Virus record (IMG/VR): IMGVR_UViG_3300049845_000151
Span: 1 to 21,895 of that record
Length of the DNA stretch: 21,895 nucleotides
Origin: a virus
Strand: one strand, 5' to 3'
The notes below the pieces were generated by a model. That model did no database searches and was not told where the DNA came from. It saw nothing but the letters and a program-made list of their open reading frames with translations. The translations under genes were made by a program, and so were the position numbers. How positions within the stretch are numbered: the first letter of the stretch is position 1; every line of letters begins with the position of its first letter. Shown one piece after another: positions 10,892 to 18,381 of this stretch.

Positions 10892-11054
10892 CCTGCTAGC
10901 GAAGTGCAGACACCTCACTCTCGCTGGAATAAACAAGGACGGTGAACTAGAATGGATTGGAACCTACCAACAGTGGATTAACTCTGAGGAGGAGAAACAA
11001 AACATTATTCACCTCTACAACATGAGGAAACAGTTTAAGGATATTTGGAGATGA
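10878..11054 (+). CDS. Unknown small protein
   Basis: The ATG at 10878 (rather than 10848) gives 58 residues, limiting overlap with the upstream gene to 14 bases. The sequence (LLAKCRHLTLAGINKDGELE, then WIGTYQQWINSEEEKQN) is mixed and not recognised. It ends in an ATGA overlap with the 11051 gene. Confidence 0.45.
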   Translation: MKAYDLLAKCRHLTLAGINKDGELEWIGTYQQWINSEEEKQNIIHLYNMRKQFKDIWR

Positions 11055-11206
11055 GCAAAGAAAACGATATACTTAGAACAGCGATGTCGATACTCGGTAA
11101 GAGGTCGGCACAGAAACTAACGAAGAAGCAACGAGTGGAACGTGGACGCAAAGCCATCACTGCTCGGTGGAATAAACAACGCAATAAAGAAAAGGAAAGT
11201 CAATAA
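11051..11206 (+). CDS. Small basic DNA-binding-like protein
   Basis: A 51-residue frame starts in the ATGA overlap. LTKKQRVERGRKAITARWNK is a Lys/Arg-rich helix of the A-K-K-A-x-x-R-W type common in short DNA-binding proteins of phages and plasmids. It lies just before the packaging genes, so a regulatory or packaging-accessory role is possible. Confidence 0.5.
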   Translation: MSKENDILRTAMSILGKRSAQKLTKKQRVERGRKAITARWNKQRNKEKESQ

Positions 11207-11212
11207 TAATGT

Positions 11213-11449
11213 ATGGCTCTACCAGGAAGGAAATCATGGTCAGAAGAACTCAACATCGCTCAGCGATATAGTGACTTAAGTGAACCATTCTTCCGAGTCA
11301 TCAAGAAGCATTTGGAGAGTGGAGACGAGAAGAAAGAAATGTGGGCGGTTGAACAGTTGAGCAAGGCTTTCACCAAGATGATTCCTCAGGACGTAACATC
11401 TGGTGGACAGCCGCTCACCATTTCATTTGATAGTGCCTTCAAACAATAG
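11213..11449 (+). CDS. Probable terminase small subunit
   Basis: The product has 78 residues directly upstream of the large terminase. It is helical (WSEELNIAQRYSDLSEPFFR, then SGDEKKEMWAVEQLSKAFTK) and ends in a beta strand (TISFDSAFKQ) after MIPQDVTSGG, resembling the ends of small terminase subunits in related phages (helices, then a Pro-rich turn and a strand). It lacks an evident N-terminal helix-turn-helix, so it is short for the family. Assignment rests mostly on position. Confidence 0.5.
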   Translation: MALPGRKSWSEELNIAQRYSDLSEPFFRVIKKHLESGDEKKEMWAVEQLSKAFTKMIPQDVTSGGQPLTISFDSAFKQ

Positions 11450-11495
11450 TGAGTTCTGCGCGGAGTTATGGATAGGAATGTTATGACGTAACCTA

Positions 11496-11555
11496 CTATC
11501 ATCCTGTCGTGGGTGTGAGAATCGTTACGGATTCAAAACCACCACAGGGTGATAG
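11496..11555 (+). promoter_or_regulatory. Long hairpin between small and large terminase genes
   Basis: The gap 11450-11637 has no gene. CTATCATCCTGTCGTGG (11496-11512) pairs with CCACCACAGGGTGATAG (11539-11555), 16 of 17 positions, closing an internal loop and an inner GAATC/GATTC hairpin. The 8-mer TTATGACG flanks it, once on each side (near 11482 and 11569). There is no T-run. It could be a pac/cos recognition element, a packaging-related RNA, or a leader that tunes terminase expression. Confidence 0.5.
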
Positions 11556-11637
11556 GGCAAACCTACCCTTATGACGACCATGTCAGTTACTTGGATGCAA
11601 CAGGTGGACAAAACTGATACTTCGCACAGAACTCATT

Positions 11638-13032
11638 ATGCAACTGCACCCAAAACAAAAGGACATAGCTAGTTCAGACGCTCGATTCAAAATCATCCGT
11701 GCTGGCAGACGCTCAGGGAAATCCACGGTTGAAGTTGAAACGATGCTCTACAAGGCAGTGACGGGTAAGGACCGCACTGTCTTCTACATCGCACCAACTC
11801 AAATCCAGGCCCGGAGCATTATCTGGGAAGCACTGAAGAAACGTGTTGCAGGCATAGGAGAAGCATCAGAACAACGATTGGAAATGAAAGTTCCCACCCA
11901 AGATGGTGGGTTTTCTGTGATTAAGGTTGCCGGTTGGGAGAATCGTGAGAACTTCCGAGGACAGAGCGCCCACCACATCACCTTCGATGAGTTGGACACG
12001 ATGAAGGACTTTTTCATTGGTTGGCAGGAGATATTCCGACCAGCGCTCATTGACACCGGCGGCTCAGCAGACTTCATCGGCACACCGAAGAAAGAGAACC
12101 CGAACCTCAGACGATTGGAGAAGGAAGCTGAGAAGGAGGAAAACAAATACGATTGGCAGTCATTCCACTTCACCTCACTCGATAACCCCAACCTCCCGGT
12201 CACCGAACTCATCAAAGCGAAGGAAGAACTGGATTCATCAACGTATCGTCAGGAGATTCTCGCAGAGTATGTTGATAACCTGGGGTCACTGTTCAAATAC
12301 TCGGCTCTGGTGGATATGTTCTCAAACACCATCTCGAAGACCAACGAGAAGTATCTCATCGTTGACGTAGCTGACGATGGCACAGACAAAACGGTGTTCT
12401 CATTCTGGCAGGGACTTGAAATGTATCGATTGGAACGATTTGAACGACTCAACACTGAGGGCATCATCAACCAAATCAGGGAATACGCCGCACAGGAACG
12501 CATTCCTTACTCACAGATAGCCGTTGACGCGATTGGTGTGGGTGCCGCAGTGGGCAGTAGCTCACTTCTTGATGGCATTCTCGCATTCAAATCATCACAC
12601 CAAGCGATACGAACAGACATCGACCCGGTGCGACTCCCGAATGTCCACTACACGAAGGATGCACCACTCATCACTGAATACAAGAACCTCAGAAGCCAAT
12701 GCATGTTCACGCTCGCTCTACTCGTGAATGAGCACAAGATTGCAGTGAAGATACCTGATGTGCGCATCAAGGAACACATCATCGAGGAGCTTGCGGCATA
12801 CCAGGACGTATCACCGGGAGACGGAAAGCGCATGGCAACAATGAAGGAGGACATCAAAGCACTCATTGGCCGCTCACCAGACCTCTCTGATACACTGGTG
12901 ATGCGTATGTATTTTGAGATACGAAGCAAACTTGCACCATACCAGAGCGAAGAACGTGCTCGGGTGCACAACGAAATCATCAATCAGTTTGAACGAAACA
13001 CGTTCCGGCAATCACAAAATAGCTCACGATGA
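11638..13032 (+). CDS. terL: Terminase large subunit
   Basis: The product has 464 residues. The ATPase domain has Walker A AGRRSGKST (22-30), the adenine-side motif FYIAPTQ (49-55), Walker B HITFDE (113-118) and the coupling motif FIGTP (146-150). The RNase H-like nuclease domain shows LIVDVADDG (acidic residues 243, 246, 247), VDAIGVG (Asp297) and DLSDTL (Asp415/418), the expected three acidic positions. The motor drives genome packaging into the prohead through the portal and cuts concatemers. It overlaps the glycosyltransferase gene by 4 bases (ATGA) and is preceded by the structured gap. Full length for the family. Confidence 0.93.
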   Translation: MQLHPKQKDIASSDARFKIIRAGRRSGKSTVEVETMLYKAVTGKDRTVFYIAPTQIQARSIIWEALKKRVAGIGEASEQRLEMKVPTQDGGFSVIKVAGWENRENFRGQSAHHITFDELDTMKDFFIGWQEIFRPALIDTGGSADFIGTPKKENPNLRRLEKEAEKEENKYDWQSFHFTSLDNPNLPVTELIKAKEELDSSTYRQEILAEYVDNLGSLFKYSALVDMFSNTISKTNEKYLIVDVADDGTDKTVFSFWQGLEMYRLERFERLNTEGIINQIREYAAQERIPYSQIAVDAIGVGAAVGSSSLLDGILAFKSSHQAIRTDIDPVRLPNVHYTKDAPLITEYKNLRSQCMFTLALLVNEHKIAVKIPDVRIKEHIIEELAAYQDVSPGDGKRMATMKEDIKALIGRSPDLSDTLVMRMYFEIRSKLAPYQSEERARVHNEIINQFERNTFRQSQNSSR

Positions 13033-13757
13033 TAACGGTCATAATTCCCACAAAGAACGAACCCTACCTCAATCAAACGATTGCTGACATCGAAGCAAAC
13101 GCATCAGGTGTCGTTGAAATCATCATTGGCGATGATGCGGTGGCGAATATCGGGCAGAGAGCCATGATGAACGCACTCGCTCGTAAGGCAGAGGGTGAAT
13201 ACATCATGAAGCTCGATGCACACTGCTCACTCGGCAAGGGTTGGGATAAAATCATGCTCGAAGATATGCAGGATAATTGGATTCTCGCACCGTATCTTCT
13301 GCCGCTTGATGTAGAGAGGTGGCAAGTGAAGACGGGTCCACGCCACTCGCTCTACTATTTTGATACAAACCTCGTCATGCAACACGGCGAGAACAACGAG
13401 GAAGAAGTGAATGAAACCATGTGCCTCCAGGGGTCGTGCTTCCTCGTAGCAACAAAGAACTATTGGGATTGGAACCTCTGCGATGAGGAACTCGGAAGCT
13501 GGGGTGGTCAGGGTGTGGAACTCGGCATCAAAGCATTCCTCAACGGTGGGAAGTGTATGACCACGAAGAAAACCTACTACGGGCATTGGTTCAGAACGAA
13601 GGAGGAGGAGTTTCCCTACCTCAGGGACATGAAGAAGATTCGTGAATCGCAGAAGAACGTGATTGAGAAACTGAAAACGAAAGCCATCGCTCCACTCATT
13701 GAGAAGTGGAACTTCCCCTGTGACTGGACACCAAAATTGGTGAATGAACTACCATAG
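13029..13757 (+). CDS. Family 2 glycosyltransferase
   Basis: The product has 242 residues. VIIPTKNEPYLNQTI (4-18) and EIIIGDDA (30-37) are the nucleotide-binding strands of a GT-A fold, KLDAHCSLGKGWD (61-73) carries the metal-binding D-x-H (63-65), and GSWGGQGVELGIKAFLNGGK matches the acceptor-side G-G-x-E-x-G segment of GT2 and GalNAc-transferase-like enzymes. The end of the protein has a WxP-rich tail. Lying between terminase and portal with an ATGA overlap, it is expressed with the head genes, so a virion protein or DNA-linked substrate is possible, as is modification of the host envelope. The acceptor is unknown. Confidence 0.85.
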   Translation: MITVIIPTKNEPYLNQTIADIEANASGVVEIIIGDDAVANIGQRAMMNALARKAEGEYIMKLDAHCSLGKGWDKIMLEDMQDNWILAPYLLPLDVERWQVKTGPRHSLYYFDTNLVMQHGENNEEEVNETMCLQGSCFLVATKNYWDWNLCDEELGSWGGQGVELGIKAFLNGGKCMTTKKTYYGHWFRTKEEEFPYLRDMKKIRESQKNVIEKLKTKAIAPLIEKWNFPCDWTPKLVNELP

Positions 13758-13759
13758 GT

Positions 13760-13765
13760 TACAAT
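13760..13765 (+). promoter_or_regulatory. Possible -10 element before the portal gene
   Basis: TACAAT lies in the 46-base gap after the glycosyltransferase, at a suitable distance for a leader of about 30 bases. There is no TG extension and no convincing -35. Confidence 0.3.
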
Positions 13766-13803
13766 TATCGTATGTTAACAACTAACACTCACGGGTGAAT
13801 TAT

Positions 13804-15645
13804 ATGGAAAAACAAAACCTGTGCGACATAATCCGAGAAGCTGAGGACAACTACCTCAACGGCTCTGTGCAGATGGGCGAATACGTTGAGTGGGATATGC
13901 ACAACACCATCGAAACGATTGATGCATACCTCAACTCGAAGCATACTTCCGGTTCAACCGACTCACTGGGTCGCGAAAAACCCTTCTTCAACCTCGTAAG
14001 TGCGGCGACTAATGTGTGGTATAGGGCCACTGACCTAGATAGGAAAAACATCCGCATCCTCCCGGACTCAATCAAGAACACCGCACTCGCGTTTATCTCA
14101 ACGATTCTCCTTCAGAACTGGATGAAAGAGGCACGATTCGGCACATTCCTCAACGATTGGGGTAGAACCCTTGCACGCTACGGCTCAGCTGTCGTGAAGT
14201 TCGTGGAACGTGATGGAGAACTCACTGCTTCAGTCGTGCCGTGGAACCGAATGGTGGTAGACCCCATAGACTTTGATGCACTTCCACGCATTGAGAAGAT
14301 ATACAAGACACCTGCACAGCTTCAGAAGTCACCCGAATACGACCAGGATGTTGTGAAGAAGCTCTGTGACGCTCAATCGACCCGAAAGACGCTCGATGGC
14401 AACCAAATAGACAACCAAGCACGATTCATTGAACTCTACGAGGTGCACGGTGAGCTTCCGATTGCGCTTTTGGCTGAAGACCCAGACAAAGAACCAGATG
14501 CATCATGGGAAACGTATCGTCAGCAGATGCACGTTGTGTCATTTGTCCTCAACGAGGGCGGTGAATACGATGACTTCACGCTATTCCGAGGGAAGGAGAA
14601 GAAAGACCCATACATGATTACGCACCTCATCAAGGAGGATGGCAGGACGCTATCAATTGGTGCTGTTGAATACCTGTTCGATGCACAGTGGATGAAGAAC
14701 CACACGATGAAGAACATGAAGGACACGCTCGACCTCGCATCGAAGCTCATTTTCCAAACCTCAGACTCAACATACGTCAATCGTAACGTTCTCTCAGCTA
14801 TTGAAACGGGAGATATTCTCATTCACAAGCAGAATGAACCACTCACTCAGATAAACAACTCAAAGGCAGACGTTGCGGCGTTTCAGAACTTCGGTAGCGA
14901 ATGGGAGCGACTCTCACAGACTCTTACTTCAACACCGGACGCGATGAGGGGCGACACCTTGCCGAGTGGCACCCCTTATTCGCTCGGTGCATACCTCGGT
15001 CAACAGGCGAACTCACTCTTTGAAATCATGACCGAGAACAAGGGACTCCACATCGAGGACATGATGCGTGAATACGTCATCCCCCACTTGAAGACGAAGA
15101 TGGACACCACAGACGAAATCGTAGCGATTCTCGATGACAATGACATTGAGCGTATCGATTCAATCTACATCAACAACAAGGTTACTAAGGAGACCAACAA
15201 GGAACTCAAGGAGATGGTCCTCCGGGGTGAGTTCCCATCATCACTCGAACAGGCATCGATGATGGCACAGGGTTCTCAGATGCTTCGTGAGCAAATCAAC
15301 AACACGCTCGGGAAGCAGAGGTTCTTCAAACCATCAGATGTGCCAGACCAAACATGGAAGGACATTCTCAAGGACTTCGAAATGAAAGCAACCGTTGAAG
15401 TCACGAATGAGAACGTTGATAAGCAAGCTGTCCTGCAGACACTCTCGTCACTCCTTCAGACGATTGCACAAAACCCAATGATTCTCCAAGACCCGAATGC
15501 CAAGATGCTGTTCTCTCAGATTATGACCGAAACGGGTAGAATCTCTCCACTTCAACTCTCCGCCGCACCTGCTGAAACCATGCCAAACATGGCTCAGGGT
15601 GCCGTCCCATCAGTAACGGGTGGTGGTGAGCAATTACCAGCGTAA
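13804..15645 (+). CDS. Portal protein
   Basis: The product has 613 residues from the ATG at 13804 (a GTG at 13795 is the alternative). SLGREKPFFNLVSAATNVWY followed by RATDLDRKNIRILPD is the N-terminal region of portals that start by binding the membrane-side stem; TLTSTPDAMRGDTLPSGTPY and LGQQANSLFEIMTENKGLHI, then EDMMREYVIPHLK, correspond to the conserved C-terminal crown region in a large family of metagenomic portals. The tail is Gly/Pro/Met-rich. The ring forms the DNA gate at one capsid vertex and docks the terminase. Its place after terminase and before scaffold and capsid supports the call. Confidence 0.8.
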   Translation: MEKQNLCDIIREAEDNYLNGSVQMGEYVEWDMHNTIETIDAYLNSKHTSGSTDSLGREKPFFNLVSAATNVWYRATDLDRKNIRILPDSIKNTALAFISTILLQNWMKEARFGTFLNDWGRTLARYGSAVVKFVERDGELTASVVPWNRMVVDPIDFDALPRIEKIYKTPAQLQKSPEYDQDVVKKLCDAQSTRKTLDGNQIDNQARFIELYEVHGELPIALLAEDPDKEPDASWETYRQQMHVVSFVLNEGGEYDDFTLFRGKEKKDPYMITHLIKEDGRTLSIGAVEYLFDAQWMKNHTMKNMKDTLDLASKLIFQTSDSTYVNRNVLSAIETGDILIHKQNEPLTQINNSKADVAAFQNFGSEWERLSQTLTSTPDAMRGDTLPSGTPYSLGAYLGQQANSLFEIMTENKGLHIEDMMREYVIPHLKTKMDTTDEIVAILDDNDIERIDSIYINNKVTKETNKELKEMVLRGEFPSSLEQASMMAQGSQMLREQINNTLGKQRFFKPSDVPDQTWKDILKDFEMKATVEVTNENVDKQAVLQTLSSLLQTIAQNPMILQDPNAKMLFSQIMTETGRISPLQLSAAPAETMPNMAQGAVPSVTGGGEQLPA

Positions 15646-15654
15646 ACATAATCA

Positions 15655-16014
15655 ATGAGCGAAAAAAGCATACTCAACTATGAGCCAGAGAGCTTCTTCA
15701 CCGAAGACGAACTGGCTCTTGTTCGTAGCACGTTTAGAGATAACCCACGACTCCTCACGGTGTTGCGGAAATATCTCTTGCCGTCAGTTGGGATAACCGA
15801 ACTCCCCCTCGAAGAATTACAGAATGACATCTGGCTTCAGGGCAGGGAGTGGGCATCGATTCCAGCAGACGAAGCGAAGATTCTCATGGTCGCAAGACAG
15901 GAGGCAATCAAGTTCATACAGAACGGCATTGTTCGTCTGAAACTTGCGGCGAACACACCAGGGAAGTCCGCGCAGGAGCTAGAACTCCAACGCAAGAAAG
16001 ATTCAGCGAAATAA
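15655..16014 (+). CDS. Head-region protein of unknown function
   Basis: The product has 119 residues between the portal and scaffold genes. It is helical (FFTEDELALVRSTFRDNPRL, then LLTVLRKYLLPSVGITELPL, ending in a charged ELELQRKKDSAK). The ATG is 9 bases after the portal stop. Similar small helical proteins in this position are often uncharacterised virion or assembly factors. No motif identifies it. Confidence 0.55.
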   Translation: MSEKSILNYEPESFFTEDELALVRSTFRDNPRLLTVLRKYLLPSVGITELPLEELQNDIWLQGREWASIPADEAKILMVARQEAIKFIQNGIVRLKLAANTPGKSAQELELQRKKDSAK

Positions 16015-16018
16015 TTTC

Positions 16019-16045
16019 TTGCATTTGGCGACTGCGTGGTATCAT
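16019..16045 (+). promoter_or_regulatory. Possible promoter before the scaffold gene
   Basis: TTGCAT (16019-16024) and extended -10 TGGTATCAT with hexamer TATCAT (16040-16045) are separated by a short 15-base spacer. The leader begins with a small hairpin AGAG/CTCT (16055-16058 with 16066-16069) whose loop holds TAACCA, as in the 9194-9216 leader. Confidence 0.4.
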
Positions 16046-16073
16046 TTAATTATCAGAGTAACCATCTCTTAAA

Positions 16074-16613
16074 ATGGAACCTAATGAGGACGTTCAGGAA
16101 GTCCTTGAAACACCTGAGGAACTAGTAGAGGTCTATGACGAACCAGCTGAAGAAGCGGAACTCAGAGACCTAGACGCAGAGATTGCGGAACTCAAAGCAA
16201 AGGCCGACAAGGCTGATGAACTAGAGAAGAAAAACCGACAGCTCTACGAAAGATTGAAGAAGAAGGAAGAAGCACCTTTAGAACCAACCTCCGGTCTATC
16301 AGCTCGCGATATCCTCGCGATAAAGGATGCGAATATCACATCCGAAGATTTACCAGAGGTGGAGGAGTTTGCACGATACAAGAAACTCACGATTGCAGAA
16401 GCTCTCCAAAGTCCCGTTCTCAGAAACATTCTCAAAGATGCGGCTGAGGAACGAAGGACAGCGCGAGCTACTGAAACCAAGAGTCCTCGTGGAATTGCAA
16501 AGTCATCCGCTGAAGATGTTCTGCGCAAAGCAGAAAAGACGGGAGAAGTCCCAGAGAGCATGGATGAAATGAAATCTATGATTGAAGCACGGCTTCTCAG
16601 GAGAATGAAATAG
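16074..16613 (+). CDS. Probable capsid scaffolding protein
   Basis: The product has 179 residues. Its N-terminal half is very acidic, then a heptad-like coiled coil (LDAEIAELKAKADKADELEK, then KNRQLYERLKKKEEAP), followed by a helical C-terminal half with basic patches (ARATETKSPRGIAKSS, ending IEARLLRRMK). Acidic/coiled-coil protein with a basic C-terminus, directly upstream of the capsid gene, is the usual scaffold layout. No protease motif is visible, so it is unlikely to be a maturation protease. Confidence 0.7.
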   Translation: MEPNEDVQEVLETPEELVEVYDEPAEEAELRDLDAEIAELKAKADKADELEKKNRQLYERLKKKEEAPLEPTSGLSARDILAIKDANITSEDLPEVEEFARYKKLTIAEALQSPVLRNILKDAAEERRTARATETKSPRGIAKSSAEDVLRKAEKTGEVPESMDEMKSMIEARLLRRMK

Positions 16614-16619
16614 ACACGG

Positions 16620-16643
16620 GTGGGTTAATACTCAATTACCCAC
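16620..16643 (+). promoter_or_regulatory. Hairpin immediately before the capsid start
   Basis: GTGGGT (16620-16625) pairs with ACCCAC (16638-16643), extended inside by AAT/ATT with a bulge. The stem ends 3 bases before the capsid ATG (16647) and no Shine-Dalgarno is present. It may stabilise or regulate the most abundant late mRNA. Confidence 0.45.
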
Positions 16644-16646
16644 AAA

Positions 16647-17516
16647 ATGGCTAACACACTAGGAACATACACACTCCGCGACAAGTATATGCGCGCGAAC
16701 CTTGACGTTGCACTTCGCAAGTCATTGGTTGCAGAGAAAATCTGTCGAGTAGACCGTTCAGAACTCAAGCGAATTCAGAACCCATACATCACCAACCAGA
16801 CTGCAGTCGTTCAGGCTGTTGCAGGAACCTACTCGGTTTCAGCGATGACCACCAACGAGGATGCGCTCTCAGTTGATGATGAGGTTATCTTCGGAACTCA
16901 TGTGTTTGATTTCGAGAATCTTACCTCGAACTTCAACCTCATGGCTGATTTCGCAAACGACCTCACTTACTCAGTATCAGCGGCTCTCGACAAGTTTGTC
17001 GTGAACGACCTCTGTGAGTCAGGTAACCAAGCGTATACCACTCCAGCAGGCGGATTCGTCACTGCGGCCAACGTAGCAGTCATTATGAGTAACCTTCTTT
17101 CAAAGGTTGCTGGCTACCAGTCAGGTCTCGCAGATGGACTCTACCTCGTTATCGAGAACACGGACGTTGTTGGATTTGCACAGGCACAGGTTGCATCAGG
17201 GTTCTCATACTCTGACGCGGCTCTCAACAATGGTTTCATGACCAACTACATGGGCGTTGAAATCTACGTTGTCCGCACTGGCACATTCGTTGACGCTACC
17301 ACCTCAACTGTCTCAGGAACAAAGACATGGACAAACTCTGGTCACCGAGTCTTCGGTGTAAAGGGTGCTTCGACATTCGCTTCACCACGCGGCATTCGCT
17401 ACGAGGAGAAGGGAGTATCTGGCAAGACTGGAAAGGAAATCGTTGTGTCATGCCTCGTAGGTCACAAGCTTTGGGCAACCAAGACAGACCTCGTTGTAGA
17501 CATCACACTCGCTTAA
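16647..17516 (+). CDS. Major capsid protein (HK97-fold)
   Basis: The product has 289 residues. It starts TLGTYTLRDKYMRANLDVAL, has the P-domain-like VFDFENLTSNFNLMADFAND followed by a spine-helix-like segment (LDKFVVNDLCESGNQAYTTP), an E-loop-like Gly/Ser region, and the C-terminal strands RTGTFVDATTSTVSGT, then VGHKLWATKTDLVVDITLA. Length, lack of cysteine-rich or enzymatic motifs, and position after a scaffold-like gene point to an HK97-type major capsid protein. It forms the shell; no separate protease is seen nearby, so maturation may not involve one. Confidence 0.8.
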   Translation: MANTLGTYTLRDKYMRANLDVALRKSLVAEKICRVDRSELKRIQNPYITNQTAVVQAVAGTYSVSAMTTNEDALSVDDEVIFGTHVFDFENLTSNFNLMADFANDLTYSVSAALDKFVVNDLCESGNQAYTTPAGGFVTAANVAVIMSNLLSKVAGYQSGLADGLYLVIENTDVVGFAQAQVASGFSYSDAALNNGFMTNYMGVEIYVVRTGTFVDATTSTVSGTKTWTNSGHRVFGVKGASTFASPRGIRYEEKGVSGKTGKEIVVSCLVGHKLWATKTDLVVDITLA

Positions 17517-17522
17517 CCATTA

Positions 17523-17577
17523 CTAGTCCGCTTTTGCGGACTGGTCTGGGGGTCGCACTCCACCCGTTGTGACCTCC
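17523..17577 (+). promoter_or_regulatory. Tandem hairpins after the capsid gene
   Basis: CTAGTCCGC/GCGGACTGG (17523-17531 with 17536-17544, TTTT loop) and then GGGGGTCGCA paired with TGTGACCTCC (17548-17577, two G-U). No T-run follows either, so they look like mRNA-stabilising or processing structures and perhaps attenuators, not full terminators. Confidence 0.5.
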
Positions 17578-17606
17578 AACCCAGTTCGCAAAGCACAACA
17601 TCTATC

Positions 17607-17762
17607 ATGGCAAAAGAAAAAGAAGAAAAGGAAGTAAAGGCAGACCCACGACAACCGAAGTGGGATGCTCTCGTGAAAGCCTACGCAATCAAAAATCCTG
17701 TGAAGTTTGCCGCAAAGAAGGCGGCAGGTCAGTTCGACAAGATTCCTGATTCGTTTCAGTAG
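17607..17762 (+). CDS. Small basic/acidic head-region protein
   Basis: A 51-residue frame between two structural genes. It starts with a Lys/Glu run (AKEKEEKEVKADPRQPKWDA), then LVKAYAIKNPVKFAAKKAAG and QFDKIPDSFQ. It is reminiscent of short proteins that follow capsid genes in some phages. No function can be assigned. The start follows the hairpin region by about 30 unpaired bases. Confidence 0.5.
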   Translation: MAKEKEEKEVKADPRQPKWDALVKAYAIKNPVKFAAKKAAGQFDKIPDSFQ

Positions 17763-17785
17763 CATTATCAGCTAGCTCAATAAGA

Positions 17786-18304
17786 ATGGAGACAATCAAA
17801 TCAGTAGTAGTGCCAGCAGTCATCGCTCTTGCGGTCATCGCTGGATTTACGTTGATGTCGAAGGGAGACCTTGCAGGCGCACCGGGTGTTAATCTCACCC
17901 CAACAATGGGATTTGAGAACACCATCACGCTTGCCCCAACGGCACAGTCTCAGTCGTATGCGCTAAGCCATTTCGAATCAGGTTCTACAGTCCTCGTTTC
18001 AGCATCAGGAACAACCACAACGCTTCCGGTTGCAAAGAACGGACTTGTGTATCGATTCATCGTGTCAGGAGCAATCGACACGAATGACTGGATTATCGAA
18101 TCATACGAAGGCGACAACATTGAAGGCACACTCATCGTTGCAGGCGCAGTAGTTGACTGTGAAGGTGAGGACCAAATTAATATCGTTGTTGACGGTGAAA
18201 ACGTAGGTGACTTTGTCGAGTTTAGAGCAAGCAATTCTAAGTGGTTCATCACTCAGAGTGGCGCACTCACAGCTTCAAAGATGACCTGCACCGACCCAAG
18301 TTAA
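17786..18304 (+). CDS. Membrane-anchored or decoration-like structural protein
   Basis: The product has 172 residues. The N-terminus is a hydrophobic helix (VVVPAVIALAVIAGFTLM, about 7-24), followed by a beta-rich region (SGSTVLVSASGTTTTLPVAK, then NGLVYRFIVSGAIDTNDWII, then FVEFRASNSKWFITQSGAL). The C-terminal pattern (G-YRF strand, a D-W-I strand, GDFVEFRA, then K-W-x-I) is like head-decoration or fibre-head domains of phage virions. A membrane helix in a virion protein is odd and could be an internal or membrane-directed structural component. Confidence 0.55.
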   Translation: METIKSVVVPAVIALAVIAGFTLMSKGDLAGAPGVNLTPTMGFENTITLAPTAQSQSYALSHFESGSTVLVSASGTTTTLPVAKNGLVYRFIVSGAIDTNDWIIESYEGDNIEGTLIVAGAVVDCEGEDQINIVVDGENVGDFVEFRASNSKWFITQSGALTASKMTCTDPS

Positions 18305-18309
18305 AAGCT

Positions 18310-18365
18310 AGCCCCCTTAATTGCGGGGCTGGTGGGGGTAGGGGTAGCGCTCACCTCTCCCCACC
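18310..18365 (+). promoter_or_regulatory. Alternative hairpins before the adaptor gene
   Basis: AGCCCC (18310-18315) pairs with GGGGCT (18325-18330), and the adjoining GGTGGGG (18331-18337) pairs with CCCCACC (18359-18365). There is no T-run, and the adaptor ATG (18382) lies 16 bases further on. It matches the hairpin-rich style of the gaps after capsid and before SSB-like genes. Confidence 0.45.
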
Positions 18366-18381
18366 AGTCTCGCTGAATCAC

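Noticed and set aside
1204-13586. Several long open frames on the minus strand (for example 3644-4429, 11799-12215, 13227-13586)
   Set aside because: They lie fully opposite strongly supported + strand genes, lack starts with ribosome-binding sites, and show compositional shadows rather than protein-like patterns. No convincing minus-strand gene was found.
18241-18381. Earlier start for the adaptor gene at 18241
   Set aside because: It would overlap the preceding gene and translate the hairpin region; the protein pattern begins at 18382.
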